Translations under genes and position numbers: made by a program
Notes under the pieces: generated by a model
Told to the model about the DNA's origin: nothing
The model's input: the letters and a program-made list of their open reading frames with translations, nothing else
Database searches by the model: none
Source: Pycnococcus provasolii
Taxonomy: Eukaryota > Chlorophyta > Pseudoscourfieldiophyceae > Pseudoscourfieldiales
Length of the DNA: 64,000 bases
Direction: 5' to 3'
Assembly (NCBI GenBank): GCA_049487715.1
Contig: CP150546.1
Coordinates: 434,001 to 498,000 of the forward strand
Shown here: positions 27,486-37,765 of the stretch, in pieces
Layout: each line of letters opens with the position of its first letter
Position numbering within the stretch: position 1 is the first letter of the stretch

Positions 27486-28599
27486 ATGCCGCGCGGGTTC
27501 GTTGACGACCTGCCTCACGACCGGCGCGTGTTCGACCGCAAGGTCAACTACGAAACGACGCACGAAAAGTTCTACGCAGCGCCGCCAACACCCTCGACGC
27601 AAAACTGGAACGCGACGAACAAGGGCTTTCCCGTGCCCTCGACGCTGCCGCTGGGCGTGCCGCTCGAACGGCTGGCCAACGACCCAGAGAAGCAGAAGTT
27701 TGCCGAACTCGACCGCGTCTGGGACGAAAACTCGAGCTCGTGGGTGCCCGGAACGTCTCGACGTCGAGACTTTCACACACGCAACTTTGCAAGCAACTGG
27801 GGAAACGGCGCTCTGAACCCGTCGTGCGTGGGAGAAACGTTCGGGTACGGAGAACACCCGCCTAGTCGGTCTTCGAGAGACATTGGAAACCACGAGGCAT
27901 TTCGTAAGTCTATAAACTCTACCTCAGCCGTGGCGTATACAAGAGCAACCACTAACTTACCTAACACACAACAAAAATGATACAGCAAAAACCACCATGG
28001 TGACGGCGCTCGGAAGTCTAGGGCCACGCCTTGACGGCACGCACGCGTTCGAGGAAAGTGCGAGCCGCCTTGTTCCCGACCCAGTCACCGGGGAGCCCGC
28101 TCTCTACCGCTATCCACTGCTCTCAGAACACGCAAAGGAGCCGTACCTTGCGTCGCCGAAAGGCAAAAAGGGCAAAGGGAAAGCCAAAGCGAAGCCGCCA
28201 CCTACAGCCTTTCCTGCTGGCGCCACGCGACTGTCCGTTTCGCGCCGAGGCGACTTCCCTTTCTCCTGGGCTGGAACGACGATGGACAAGCTCGTGCAGG
28301 ATCGCAGCCACAATGCCAACACGCGTGGGCGGTACAACCGCAACGCGTCAAACGTCGAAGATGCCATGCCAGGACAGCTGCTGGGGGACAAGAGATTCGT
28401 CACGACGAGCAAGTCGTCGAGCGAGGAGATGCTGACCCTGGTAAACACCGCACGGTCGAAGGGCATGATGGAGCTGCAGAAGCATGGCTACGGATATCCG
28501 AAGAAAAAGCGTGACGACACGCAGGTGAGCATGGGCGGGCCTGATTTCATGTATATACCACATGTGGCGGTTCGCGATCCACATCAGAATCTCGTCTGA
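27486..28599 (+). CDS. Two-exon protein of unknown function
   Basis: Exons 27486-27903 and 27986-28599 give 343 residues. The 82-nt intron has a GTAAGT donor, CTAAC near its end and a TACAG acceptor; it splits a codon after its first base (HEAF-P-KTTMVT). The sequence is polar: MPRGFVDDLPHDRRVFDRKV, HEKFYAAPPTPSTQNW, NWGNGALNPSCVGETFGYGE, LVPDPVTGEPALYRYPLLSE, then a Lys-rich stretch (GKKGKGKAKAKPPP) and SHNANTRGRYNRNASNVEDA. No signal peptide, membrane segment or known domain. The Pro/Tyr/Asn-rich, extended style resembles axonemal microtubule-associated proteins, but that is only a resemblance in composition. The stop is 100 bp from the stop of the convergent amidase gene. Confidence 0.7.
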
Positions 28600-28699
28600 T
28601 AGCACAACATGAAAAAAGGATGAAAAGCAAAAACAAATGTTAACGCGTGACATGTATTGAAAATTTTTAGTAATTTGGAAAACATTTACACAAATTCTT

Positions 28700-30463
28700 T
28701 TACAAGGCCACATTGCGTTGCAATAATCGCGCACCAAGGGCACTTGCGACGCCTAGCAAGAAAACGTCCGCACCTACGTCGCCCACGAGCTGAATGCCGA
28801 CGGGCATCGATCCTTCGTTCGCATCTACACCTGCAGGTACGGACACGGCAGGATGGCCGGCAAGCGATGGCGCTGCAAGGAAGGCATCTGCGTCGAAAGC
28901 CATGTTTGTCGAATCAACAGCTGAGCTGGCGGCGGCAGCAGCACCTTCTAGTGTTGGTGCGGCGGTGGGTGCCGCTGGCGTCAGCAGGATGTGATATTGC
29001 GGATGCGCTGGCTGTGACGATAGCATACTTTTCGTGCAAGATAATGCAGCTGTGGTAGACTCACGCGCATCCTCCTGCTCAAAAGCACGTTCGAGTCGCT
29101 GCATATGTTGACCGAGAGCCGAGTCTACGTCAGGGCAGAACATCTCACTTCCGTCACAGCGGCCACGAAACAGTGCACGGTACTCCCGGGCGATGGCGCG
29201 GCGCACGGAAGATGCGACTGCACGATAGTCCGCTGCAACGCCGTAGCCGAGCAGCGCAGTGCCCGTCAGAACGCGCCGCACAGCCTCGTCGCCTAGCAGC
29301 GCACCAAGAGAGCCGACGGGAGGTCCGTATCGCGTGGGCACTGCCCCGTACCGTGCAAGGTTGCTCGCAGCCTCCGCCATCGCCACCGCGTAGTAAGCGC
29401 TTACGGCAGCATGTCCGTGCGCGAGCGGAAGATGAACGTCATCCGTGACGTGCGCACCTAGCGAGCGCAGAACCTCCGCCGCGCGCTCGTGCGCCGTGCA
29501 GACCGCAGAAGAGGTGTTGGGTGGAAAGCACTCGCGTGACAGCACCGCGACGCGCACTCCGTTCAGTGGCGCCACGTGAGCATCAACATCATCATTGTTG
29601 TCGTCAGCGGCAGCCGCCTGCGCCATTGCGTCGCAATACAGCGCCCCAAGCCGCGGTGGAACGAGGCGGTGAGCGTCCAGCACAGCGGTGTCGTCGTCGC
29701 GCACCGGGTGAACCATCGATTCAAGGACAGCGCAGGCGTCGGGAGTGTATCGTGCGAGCACAGCGGCTGTATCCATGGACGATGCGTAGGCGACGAGACC
29801 TTGTCGGGAAACAAGACCGTACGAAGGCCGGTAGCCGACGATGCCCTGGTAGCACGCAGGCAGGCGAACGGAGCCGCCTGTGTCCGTGCCAAGTGCCGCA
29901 GGCACGACACCTAGGGCAACGGCCGTCGCAGAACCTGAGCTTGAGCCGCCGGCGACGCGAGTAGCGTCGCGCGCGTTTCGACACGTGCCATACAGCGGGC
30001 TGTGTATCCCGAACGACCCGAATCCGAATTCATCCATATTTGTTCGCAGCACAAGGCGCGCGCCGTTGTGCCTCAGGCTCGCAACCGCGTCCGCATCCGC
30101 GACGCAGAGCGAGTCGCGCAAAGCTGCGCTCGCCGCCTGCATCACGTGTCCGGCGACTGCGATGTTGTCCTTGACCACGAGTGGGATCCCTGCGACGAAC
30201 GACGACGTGGAACCTGAAGGTGAACCGCATGAACCACCAAAGGAGTCCACAAAGGTGTCATTGACCACTACTCCACCAAGAGAGCGAGGAGCGAGATTCT
30301 CCGTTTCCTCCTCCTCCCAGAGCCAGGAGGAGCACGCGTAGTTGTAGAGCGGGTTGTACGACAAATGGCGGGATCGCGACAGGGCTAGCAGAGACGCGGG
30401 CTCGACGAGGTTCTTGCGGAGCAGGCGCGCGCAGCCCAGCAGCGTCTCAACTCCGGACGCCAT
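28700..30463 (-). CDS. gatA: Amidase-signature protein, GatA-like (Glu-tRNA(Gln) amidotransferase subunit A)
   Basis: 587 residues from the ATG at 30463. In organelles GatA, with GatB and GatC, converts Glu-tRNA(Gln) to Gln-tRNA(Gln). The amidase Ser-cisSer-Lys triad is visible: VAGIPLVVKDNIAVAG (Lys), RVAGGSSSGSATAVALG (cis-Ser) and GTDTGGSVRLPA (nucleophile Ser). Close GatA features are LRTNMDEFGFGSFGIHSPLYG and PSYGLVSRQGLVAYASSMDT; these are much nearer to GatA than to fatty-acid amide hydrolases. The C-terminal half is longer and more divergent than in bacteria (about 485 residues), with an Asn/Asp insertion (ADDNNDDVDAH). The N-terminal 40 residues could target an organelle. The ending VFLLGVASALGARLL matches the family's final helix. 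Confidence 0.85.
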   Translation of the reverse strand: MASGVETLLGCARLLRKNLVEPASLLALSRSRHLSYNPLYNYACSSWLWEEEETENLAPRSLGGVVVNDTFVDSFGGSCGSPSGSTSSFVAGIPLVVKDNIAVAGHVMQAASAALRDSLCVADADAVASLRHNGARLVLRTNMDEFGFGSFGIHSPLYGTCRNARDATRVAGGSSSGSATAVALGVVPAALGTDTGGSVRLPACYQGIVGYRPSYGLVSRQGLVAYASSMDTAAVLARYTPDACAVLESMVHPVRDDDTAVLDAHRLVPPRLGALYCDAMAQAAAADDNNDDVDAHVAPLNGVRVAVLSRECFPPNTSSAVCTAHERAAEVLRSLGAHVTDDVHLPLAHGHAAVSAYYAVAMAEAASNLARYGAVPTRYGPPVGSLGALLGDEAVRRVLTGTALLGYGVAADYRAVASSVRRAIAREYRALFRGRCDGSEMFCPDVDSALGQHMQRLERAFEQEDARESTTAALSCTKSMLSSQPAHPQYHILLTPAAPTAAPTLEGAAAAASSAVDSTNMAFDADAFLAAPSLAGHPAVSVPAGVDANEGSMPVGIQLVGDVGADVFLLGVASALGARLLQRNVAL

Positions 30464-30581
30464 AGGTTCCAAGACCTACCAACGAGCTAGAACACGAGCA
30501 TGGGATCGAGAACAAACAGAACAACAAGGATGTCACCGAGCATTCATTCAGTCCGCACGGGAAGGGAGTACTAGGGGTTCA

Positions 30582-30610
30582 GGTTAGGGTTAGGGTTAGG
30601 GATAGGGTTA
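30582..30610 (+). repeat. Interstitial TTAGGG tract
   Basis: Three TTAGGG units plus degenerate GATAGGG, in the 249-bp gap between the GatA start and the AAAP transporter stop. It is followed at once by TAGTCTATG twice (30612-30633). Confidence 0.88.
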
Positions 30611-30712
30611 TAGTCTATGTACGTTAGTCTATGTGATCAATACATAAATATTGTTGATGATAATACAAACTACATAAATACTACTACGTAATTACGCTTA
30701 CGTCGTGCCAAA

Positions 30713-32119
30713 CTACACGAATGTTGACACGACGGCCACCGAACTCATCACACCGCCAACCACGCAAATTAAAACGCTAATGATGACGGGCGGCGCCGCA
30801 ACGCCCGAAAGCGAAGCCTCGGGTGTGCCGGCGCGCGGGAGCAGACGATGTGCAGCCACGCAAGGCGTGAGGTAGCACACAAGGTAGGCACCCGTCGCAC
30901 CTGTCAATGCAAAGATGGTCGCGGCATTTCCCCAGAATGCCACGCCCATCGAAGACACGACGAGCACGAACGTCGTCGCCACGTGCGTGGCAAGCGAAGC
31001 CTTCTCGTCGCCTTCGTGGCCCCGACTTCTCCACGATAACACGCTGTACCGAAGGGCGAAGAGGACTGGCGCGTATCCGAGCGCGACGAAGACGGCTAGG
31101 GAGACGGCAAGAATCTGCCCAGCCACGCCGCTCACGTGCATGTCCGTGAAGAGATTATCCGTGGATGCCTGGCCTATCCTCAGCACCTCGCACGATCCCA
31201 CGATGCAGTATACGATTAGCGCGAATGTTAGCGCCGTCCACGCTCCACGTGATATCGGCTTTGCATCCAGTTTTGCTTCGTACAGAAGCGGAAGCAGCTG
31301 AGGTGTGATGTAGAAGTCGAAGCCGAACTGCGCAAACGCCACGGGCCACATCTTCGCGGCATTCTCTGTGTTCATCCAGCTCCTCCTGTCGTGCTGCAGC
31401 GGAAACCCACTTCTCGCCGCCTCCACGAACACGGCGATCGCCAAGCCGACAAGGAGAAGGTTGCCAGCACTCGCGAATGTTTCAAGCGCGCGCATGCTGC
31501 GCAGGCAACATAGAGGGAACACGAAGCCGAGCGTTGCGACGACGAGCACGTACGGGTTAGAGGGCTCGCTGCTGTTGGGCATAACTGCTCGCGTCCACAG
31601 TTCACCTTGTAGTGCGAGATTCCCGCAGTTTCCTCCAAAGAGAAGCAAAGTCTGCGCGACGTCCACGAGCGTTCTCCAGCGTGCACCGCCGTATGCGAAG
31701 GCCACCGCCCCGAGCTCGGGCTTGGGCATGCTTGACCCGACTTGCTTCCCAACTGCTAGCAGCAGGTCAGACGTGTATAGGTTGGCCATGCATACGACAC
31801 AAGCCATCGCGATGCCCGGCAGGACACCCGTGATAGCGAACGTTGCGCCGATGGGCAGAACGGTCGAACCGACCACCGCAAGCGCAAGGTTCGTCGTCGC
31901 ACCAAGGTACAGCGACGTGCGCGAGCGTCCCGTCGCATTGGGTGCATCATCCCCTTCCCGTCCCCTCCCGTCATTCGCGCTTCTGAGTAGGGGCGACTGT
32001 TCGGACGGCGTGGGTGAGCTTAGCGGGTCACCGACGGGTATGATGGAAGGCCCCTGGATCCCTGAAGGCGTTGAAACGGCAGATGCTGCACCAAAAGGAG
32101 GAGCACCAACCGATGACAT
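30713..32119 (-). CDS. Amino acid/auxin permease family (AAAP) transporter
   Basis: 468 residues from the ATG at 32119. A cytosolic head of about 70 residues (ending SEQSPLLRSANDGRG) precedes about eleven membrane helices: LALAVVGSTVLPIGATFAIT, GIAMACVVCMANLYTSDLLL, LVDVAQTLLLFGGNCGNLAL, YVLVVATLGFVFPLCCL, NLLLVGLAIAVFVEAA, MWPVAFAQFGFDFYITPQLL, ALTFALIVYCIVGSC, ILAVSLAVFVALGYAPVLF, HVATTFVLVVSSMGVAFWGN, IFALTGATGAYLVCYLTPC and VIISVLICVVGGVMSSVAVV. The first-helix pattern (NLxxxxVGSxxLPxxxxF) and the FALTGAT...YLxPC block are typical of SLC38/AVT-type carriers. The PLL motif near the N-terminus may direct it to a vacuole or lysosome. Substrate unknown. Confidence 0.87.
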   Translation of the reverse strand: MSSVGAPPFGAASAVSTPSGIQGPSIIPVGDPLSSPTPSEQSPLLRSANDGRGREGDDAPNATGRSRTSLYLGATTNLALAVVGSTVLPIGATFAITGVLPGIAMACVVCMANLYTSDLLLAVGKQVGSSMPKPELGAVAFAYGGARWRTLVDVAQTLLLFGGNCGNLALQGELWTRAVMPNSSEPSNPYVLVVATLGFVFPLCCLRSMRALETFASAGNLLLVGLAIAVFVEAARSGFPLQHDRRSWMNTENAAKMWPVAFAQFGFDFYITPQLLPLLYEAKLDAKPISRGAWTALTFALIVYCIVGSCEVLRIGQASTDNLFTDMHVSGVAGQILAVSLAVFVALGYAPVLFALRYSVLSWRSRGHEGDEKASLATHVATTFVLVVSSMGVAFWGNAATIFALTGATGAYLVCYLTPCVAAHRLLPRAGTPEASLSGVAAPPVIISVLICVVGGVMSSVAVVSTFV

Positions 32120-32234
32120 GACAAGCGCACCCGAGACACCCGAGACACCCGAGACACCACCACGGATGCGCACACGCACCACCGAGCTGTCCGAACCCGA
32201 GATGACGCTGATATGAAAAAAGACGAAAGGTTAT

Positions 32235-32274
32235 GTGAGCCGTGAGCCGTCAGCCGTGAGCCGTGAGCCGTGAG
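32235..32274. repeat. GTGAGCC/GTCAGCC microsatellite
   Basis: Five copies of the heptamer GTGAGCC (one as GTCAGCC), in the 480-bp gap between the AAAP transporter start and the cyclic-nucleotide-binding gene stop. Nothing else is seen in that gap except an ATCCATATCCATATCTATG stretch near 32466. Confidence 0.85.
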
Positions 32275-32599
32275 GGAGGGAGGGCCAATGACAAGTGCGC
32301 TGCGCCACTGACAGAATGACTGACAGACTGACCGAAAATGACGGAAAAATGAAAATGGGGAGGGCAACTGGGCAAGGTGCCCGGAAGGGCAAGGAGCAAA
32401 TTGGTCTGGAAATTCATCCCAGCGGGGATCCCTCGTTAAACCTGAAATCCGATGCGCATCTTTACTATCCATATCCATATCTATGTATGGCGCCGCCACT
32501 TTCACGTCGCTCGTGCTTGTGTTCGTTTCTATGATGAAACGTGTGGGTACAGGTACCTATAGTTCGTTGGTTCTTCAGGGATTCGTTACTTCATTTGAA

Positions 32600-34441
32600 T
32601 CACTTCATGAGCGAGCTGAACGCCTGCCGGCGCTTCTCACCCTTGAAGTCAACCGTCGTCTCGCGCAAGATGCGCTGCTTGTACCGCAGCCACTTCACGC
32701 TGCGCGAAAACTCGCGGCGAATCTCCTCGTCGTCTTTATATGCCATCATGTTCTGGTTGATGATCGAAACAGTCTCCTCCGTCAAACGGCGCTGGAAGTC
32801 CCATTTGTTCAGCACGTAGCACTCGACGATGCCGTCGGCCACCACGCTGCTGCTGCGGAACGAACGGTTGCCGTGCCCAACCTCGCCGAAGTAGTCGTGC
32901 ATGCGCAGCAGGCCTAATTCCAGGAAAACACGAGGCTTGCGGCCAGGCGTGGCGAACGAAATCTCGTGCTCGAGCCACGGGTCGCCCTTCGTGTCGGACA
33001 CGTACGACACGTCCTTTGACAGAGCGCTAGGCAGAGTGGGCAAATTGCTCGGACGACGCCGATTCGTGCTTCGTCCTGTTGTGCGGTCAGTGAGGCTTCC
33101 CGTGTTGTCGCCTTGAGGGAATCCAGTGGAGACAAATGTGGGCACGTGTCGGCTTGAGCTCTCGGCAGCTTCTGAAAAGGAGGGGACGCGGGAGGGGACG
33201 GCGGATGCGGCCTCGCCTCCTCCATCGACGTCGGCGTCGCCATCACCACGATCTGCACGCGGCGTCGCGAGCAGCCCAGCGCCGAAGCTGGTACGTGCTG
33301 GCGAGTTGAGCGATGCCACCGACGCCTCCTTCTCCACGCGCCTCAGCCTCGCCTGCACTTTCCTGTGCGGCTGCTCGAAGTAGAGCGGGTCGCCCGAGAT
33401 GGGAGGCAGTCGCAGATTGTCGCAGAGGGTGTTAAGGCCGCCACCTAGCACTTGCCTGCGCAGAGTGCACACCTCCTTGTGCCCGCGCTTGTCGAGCTTC
33501 ACCTCCTTGACGAGACGGCAGCACCCTCTCTTGATGAGGAACAACTCGTCGCTCTCCGAGCCCTGCTTTGCAATCACCTTACCTCGCGTGAAGGTGCGCG
33601 TCGTCAGCACGGACGCAAGCGCCTGCAGGTTCTGAGTCGGCACGTCGCGGAAGACGGGAACGTGCAAGAGAAAGTTGAGCTTCTCGTTCAGTTCGTCTGA
33701 GATGAGATGCTTGAGAATTCTGTTGTAATCCTCCGAGTACACGACGAGAAACTCGGTGGGCTCTCGGGTCGCGACCGTTGCCGCGCGCTTGCTCGAAGGG
33801 TCCTGCAGCGCGAGCTCGCCAAAGCACTGGCCCGTCATGCACGACGCCACGACCATCTCGATGCCGGTGTTGGGGTCGCGCACGCTCACGGAGACGGAGC
33901 CGGAGAGCACGATGTAGAACGCGTCGCCTGCGTCTCCCTGCTGGAATAGCACGTTGCCCGTCTCGAGCTGCTTGTACGACGCGACGCGGCAAATTTCCAG
34001 TCGCGATGGCCGTGCAAGTTGCTCGAGGAACTTGATGCGCAGCATGAGCTCCTCCAAGACGAGAACCTCCTCGCGCGTTCGCTCCTGCGGCTGTTTTTCG
34101 AGAATTCCAATACGAAGCTGAGCACGTCGCATCGTCGCGCTCGTTACCTCCTTTGACACGCCGACGGCGTTTTTGATCTTCTTCCACTTCGCCTTGGTAG
34201 ACTTGCCCTTCTTCTTGGGTTCCCCGCCCTTTTCGCTTCCGCCGCCGCCGCTCTTGGACGTCGACGTCCTTTCGTTTTCGTCCTCCTCCTCCTCCTCGTC
34301 TTCGCCGTGGCCGTCTTCGTCATCGGTCGCCGTCGTTGTCAGGGACGCGGACGAGCGTCGAGCTTTGGGGTCTTGAGCTGACCCTGAAGTCGTGGCTTCA
34401 GCTGAGGACTCGTCTGGACCAGAACGCGCGAGCAGGGACAT
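32600..34441 (-). CDS. Cyclic-nucleotide-binding-domain protein
   Basis: 613 residues from the ATG at 34441. A Ser/Glu/Lys-rich head (30-100) contains KSGGGGSEKGGEPKKKGKS. A first cNMP-binding domain follows: SYKQLETGNVLFQQGDAGDA, FYIVLSGSVSVSVRD, VASCMTGQCFGELALQDPSS and KRAATVATREPTEFLVV. The GxxFGELAL...RxAT phosphate-binding cassette is intact. A second, more degenerate barrel starts LLHVPVFRDVPTQNLQALAS and VIAKQGSESDELFLIKRG; after a 150-residue disordered insertion it ends with LGLLRMHDYFGEVGHGNRSF and SSVVADGIVECYVLNKWDFQ. The C-terminus is basic helical. No kinase or channel segments are present, so it is a stand-alone sensor. CNBD2-like proteins are one possible parallel. Location unknown. 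Confidence 0.8.
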   Translation of the reverse strand: MSLLARSGPDESSAEATTSGSAQDPKARRSSASLTTTATDDEDGHGEDEEEEEDENERTSTSKSGGGGSEKGGEPKKKGKSTKAKWKKIKNAVGVSKEVTSATMRRAQLRIGILEKQPQERTREEVLVLEELMLRIKFLEQLARPSRLEICRVASYKQLETGNVLFQQGDAGDAFYIVLSGSVSVSVRDPNTGIEMVVASCMTGQCFGELALQDPSSKRAATVATREPTEFLVVYSEDYNRILKHLISDELNEKLNFLLHVPVFRDVPTQNLQALASVLTTRTFTRGKVIAKQGSESDELFLIKRGCCRLVKEVKLDKRGHKEVCTLRRQVLGGGLNTLCDNLRLPPISGDPLYFEQPHRKVQARLRRVEKEASVASLNSPARTSFGAGLLATPRADRGDGDADVDGGGEAASAVPSRVPSFSEAAESSSRHVPTFVSTGFPQGDNTGSLTDRTTGRSTNRRRPSNLPTLPSALSKDVSYVSDTKGDPWLEHEISFATPGRKPRVFLELGLLRMHDYFGEVGHGNRSFRSSSVVADGIVECYVLNKWDFQRRLTEETVSIINQNMMAYKDDEEIRREFSRSVKWLRYKQRILRETTVDFKGEKRRQAFSSLMK

Positions 34442-35834
34442 TACTGATATAGCTACTACGACTGACGAGCTGCACCTTGACAGTACTGTACCTATACGAG
34501 CACTGTACAGTATACATAGACTATGAAAGCGGTAAGCAGAGCTTCTTCTCGGTCCTGCGAAGGAGAGGCGGGGTTTGCCCTGGTTTTCTTTTTCCGTGCG
34601 GAGTGAGAGTGCGGACTGCGGAAGCGCAAGAAAACAAGCACACCGTCTGACCGTGCCACAGTTGGTGCAGGTTCTGGTCACTCTCGTGCAAGGTGCAAGG
34701 TGGGGCAACTTTCAGGTGCAACTCTCTCGCTTTGGCTGTGGCCAGTGCGGCGTGAAATAACGGCGTGAATTTCACGTGGGACAGCCGTGAAAGCTGGGCG
34801 CAAGAAGGTGGGTCAAAAGCAAGAGCGGAAGAACCGTGGCCGTCTGCCCGTGGCGCAGCAGGGCAGCACAACGCCGATTACTGTATGGTTTGGTTGAGAC
34901 GTTGGGTAGCAACTTGCAAGGTTGCGAAGAGGCGGCCCACCTGACCTCCTTCATTCCGAGCTGTGATCTTTGCAGTGTCCTGAAGACGCTTTTACCATCT
35001 CCAGTGCTGGTATGAATAATGGAACTTTTTCCTCGAGCGGTTTCCTTTTCGCCTCGGGTACCCGGTAAAAAGTAGCGCGTACGGTACCTACCGAGGGTTC
35101 TACCTTTATCGGCAATCCCTTTCCTCATCCTGACCTTGAGCGGCGAAAGAAGATCTGTCCAGATGGCAATTCTCTGGCTTTCAAGAGGTCGAGGATCGCG
35201 ATCAAGATCGTGTGCGCCGTGAGGTGGATTCGCTCTTCTGATCATTCTCGAGATGGAAAATTCCGGGAAATTCCGGGGAAAAAGGAAGACATTAAAAAAA
35301 CTTGAATGTCGGGGATGACGAGGCTACCCGGTAGGGTAGATAAGGCCAAAACGGCAAAACCGCCAAAATCTAATCAAGGAATGGGATGAAAATCAGAAAA
35401 AAGGATAGGATGATTTTTGAGATGGAATTTCCCCTGGGATTTCGGGGTGACGGAGAAACGGAAGTTGCTTTTTTTTGTACTTTTTCTCCCTGTGGTGTGC
35501 CTGTGGGCTGTGGTGTGCCTGTGGTGCACCGGTGGGGTTGGATATTGGATATTCCCCGTGAGTGGTTGGGGCTCTCTCTCGTGCCCGGTGCCGTCCCTTC
35601 GCTTCGCCCTTCGCCCTTCGGTCCCGGTCCCGTCCGTCCTCGTCCTCTCTCTCTCGCTCTCTCTGCTCGAAATCTCGCTCTCAGAATAATTAACTACCTT
35701 TAACTAGTCACCTTGTAGTAGTGTTGGTGTGTTGTCGCATTGCTTTGTGATTCGTGTGTGATTCGTTTGTGATTCGTTTGTGTTTCTCTTATTTGTTTCC
35801 ATTCTTGTTAATTTCCCCTTCTTGTTAATTTCCC
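34442..35834. other. Divergent intergenic region
   Basis: 1.4 kb between the start of the cNMP-binding gene and the start of the response regulator. It has GACAGTACTGTACC at 34479, ACTGTACAGTATACATAGACTATG at 34502-34525, several GGTACC-type words near 35060-35090, and T-rich GATTCGTTTGTGATTC repeats at 35748-35785 just upstream of the response regulator. No convincing gene on either strand. Confidence 0.5.
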
Positions 35835-36742
35835 ATGGCAACACCAGCGCGTTCTACGGATAATATGGACACCGACGCGGCAGCAGCGAAGCTACCTGGA
35901 GGAGGAGATGCGCCAGGGACTGGTCCTGCAAGCACTCAACCCATGGGAAGCGCGGGAGAGGGAGGAAGCGGACTGGGAATCGCAGGGCTTGGACCGCTCA
36001 AGGATCTCGAGCAGGGTGTCAAGCCGAGTGACATACGTAAGTTTTGTGTTCTTATCCTACCTTTCGCTCTCGTTCAGATGGACAATTTTGACTCACGGTG
36101 CACATTACCCAACCCAACCAAAAATAACAAACAAACAAACCAAAAACACCGCATATCAACCACCAAAAAACCAAAAAAAAAACCTGCCGCACAGACGTTC
36201 TCCTCGTCGACGACGAAAAGGTGAGCCGCTTGGTTGTGGCGAAGCAGCTGACGCGTGCAGGGTACACCGTGACGCTTGCGGAGAATGGCGCGCAGGCACT
36301 CGAGTTCCTGCGCAAGCACCCTGACAGGTACAGCCTCATTCTTAGCGACGTGATGATGCCGGAGGTGAATGGCCTCGAGCTCCTCAAGGCTGTGCGCAGC
36401 GAGCGCGCGCTCGCTTCCATTCCCATGGTCATGATGAGCAGCCATGAGCAGGCTGCGCTCGTGTTCGAGTGCGTGCGGCGTGGCGCGGAGGACTACGTGC
36501 TGAAGCCTATCAGCACGAAGGAGGTTTTGTACCTCTGGCAGCACGTGTACCGGCGCCAGTTCGCGTGGAAGCGATTGAGTGGCGCGGAGGATGAGGAAGA
36601 CGATGAAGATCCGAACGACGGGTCGGTTTACACAGTGGATGAGATGAAGGCGCACTGCCTGCGCCAAATTGAACGGTACCAGAAGGTGCTCAAGGTGATT
36701 GAGCAGTATCCGGAGGCTTTCCCAACTGTTCACGACAGTTAG
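35835..36742 (+). CDS. Stand-alone response-regulator receiver protein
   Basis: Exons 35835-36036 and 36195-36742, 249 residues. The 158-nt intron (GTAAGT...CACAG) splits a codon so that PSDI-H-VLLVDDEKVSRL is formed. The N-terminal 67 residues are Gly/Ala/Pro-rich. The receiver domain has the acidic pair VDDE (Asp73, Asp74), the phospho-acceptor Asp119 in ILSDVMMPEVNGLELL, a switch Ser in MVMMSSHEQ and Lys171 in DYVLKPIS. The end of the domain (LYLWQHVYRRQFAWKRL) resembles plant pseudo-response regulators, but those have lost the Asp that is present here. An acidic stretch and a short helix follow; there is no CCT, GARP or kinase domain. It probably receives phosphate from a phosphotransfer protein encoded elsewhere. 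Confidence 0.85.
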
Positions 36743-36856
36743 GATGTTGACTCCGAGGCTGTTGCGGGAATCCTTTTCAATCGTGTTTTTAATAAACTTT
36801 TTCCTGTGTTGCTCATATGTGAAGTGAAAAACAAAATAATGAACGGTCTGTTGTTT

Positions 36857-37501
36857 TTAAAGAAGTTTCAGTTGTCCAGTCACCTCGTCGATCTTGGACG
36901 AAGGAGCTGGGCCTATTGCGAGAACTGTGGCTGACCCTGCAGCCACCTGCGTTCGCCCCGCGTCTCTGATCACCGTCTGCGGCAACGACATTTTGCGCGC
37001 CTTGGCAGCGAGCTGTGCCATCTGGCTTTCGCTTTCACACTTGACTGCAATCTTCTTCTGTCCTTGGTCGTTCCACTGCTTAAGCAGCAAGTGCGACTTC
37101 GCCAACTTCGTTCTCATGCTCCACGCCGCGTGCGCGCACTGCGCGGCGACTTTTCCCGTGGACATGCCGAGATCCGTGCGCACACACAAAACCATTTTCA
37201 GCTCGACACCCGGCACGGCTGGATATCCTATAGTATTTTTCACAGCTTTCTTTGTGGGTGAAGATGACGGCGACGACGTTGCGGAAGATCCTGAGCCCTG
37301 CTTCGACGCAGAAGAACCACGGGACCCTCCTCCAAACACAAGTCGTCGGAGTCCTTGCAGGAGGAGACACGACGTGAATCCCAAAAGCGCACCCGGAACG
37401 ATTCCAGGCTGATCCAAAACGGCTGCATTTTTCTTCGTTGTAGCCGACGACGACGCGCGCCGAGGACGCGGCGGGAGCGCAGGCGCGGACGCGGACGACA
37501 T
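36857..37501 (-). CDS. PTRH2: Peptidyl-tRNA hydrolase 2
   Basis: 214 residues from the ATG at 37501. PTH2 releases peptides from peptidyl-tRNA dropped by ribosomes. The catalytic domain is complete: KMVLCVRTDLGMSTGKVAAQ, CAHAAWSMRTKL, WNDQGQKKIAVKCESE, LPQTVIRDAGRTQVAAGSAT, VLAIGPAPSSKIDEVTG and LKLL at the end. These carry the conserved Lys, Asp and the GxTQxxxG-type motif of the family. As in animal PTRH2, a hydrophobic segment near the N-terminus (GIVPGALLGFTSCLLLQGL) could anchor it to a membrane, followed by a Ser-rich linker. It converges with the response regulator (114 bp between stops). Confidence 0.95.
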   Translation of the reverse strand: MSSASAPALPPRPRRASSSATTKKNAAVLDQPGIVPGALLGFTSCLLLQGLRRLVFGGGSRGSSASKQGSGSSATSSPSSSPTKKAVKNTIGYPAVPGVELKMVLCVRTDLGMSTGKVAAQCAHAAWSMRTKLAKSHLLLKQWNDQGQKKIAVKCESESQMAQLAAKARKMSLPQTVIRDAGRTQVAAGSATVLAIGPAPSSKIDEVTGQLKLL

Positions 37502-37620
37502 CCACCCAGATTTGTGAGAGGGGGGTTCCAGACGGCTCGGATGCAACTCACTCAGCAGGCACGCCGGAGATATCAGATTTGACCCGGGCAGGGCAGAGGG
37601 CCCCAGGCCTGCCAGGGGAA

Positions 37621-37706
37621 GTTAGGGTTAGGGTTACTGGGTAGGGTTATCATGGCGTGGTTGGTTTGGGTATGGCGTGGTTGGTTTGGGTATGGCGTGG
37701 TTGGTC
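37621..37706. repeat. TTAGGG tract followed by a 20-bp triple repeat
   Basis: 37621-37650 has TTAGGG units with one interruption (TTACTGGGTAGGG). 37652-37706 is two full copies and one partial copy of ATGGCGTGGTTGGTTTGGGT. The block lies between the PTH2 start and the TPM-protein stop. Confidence 0.88.
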
Positions 37707-37765
37707 GTTCTATTTTGTTCTAGTATGTTGCAATTAAGCGAGTCGTGACGCACGCTAAGGTAGCT

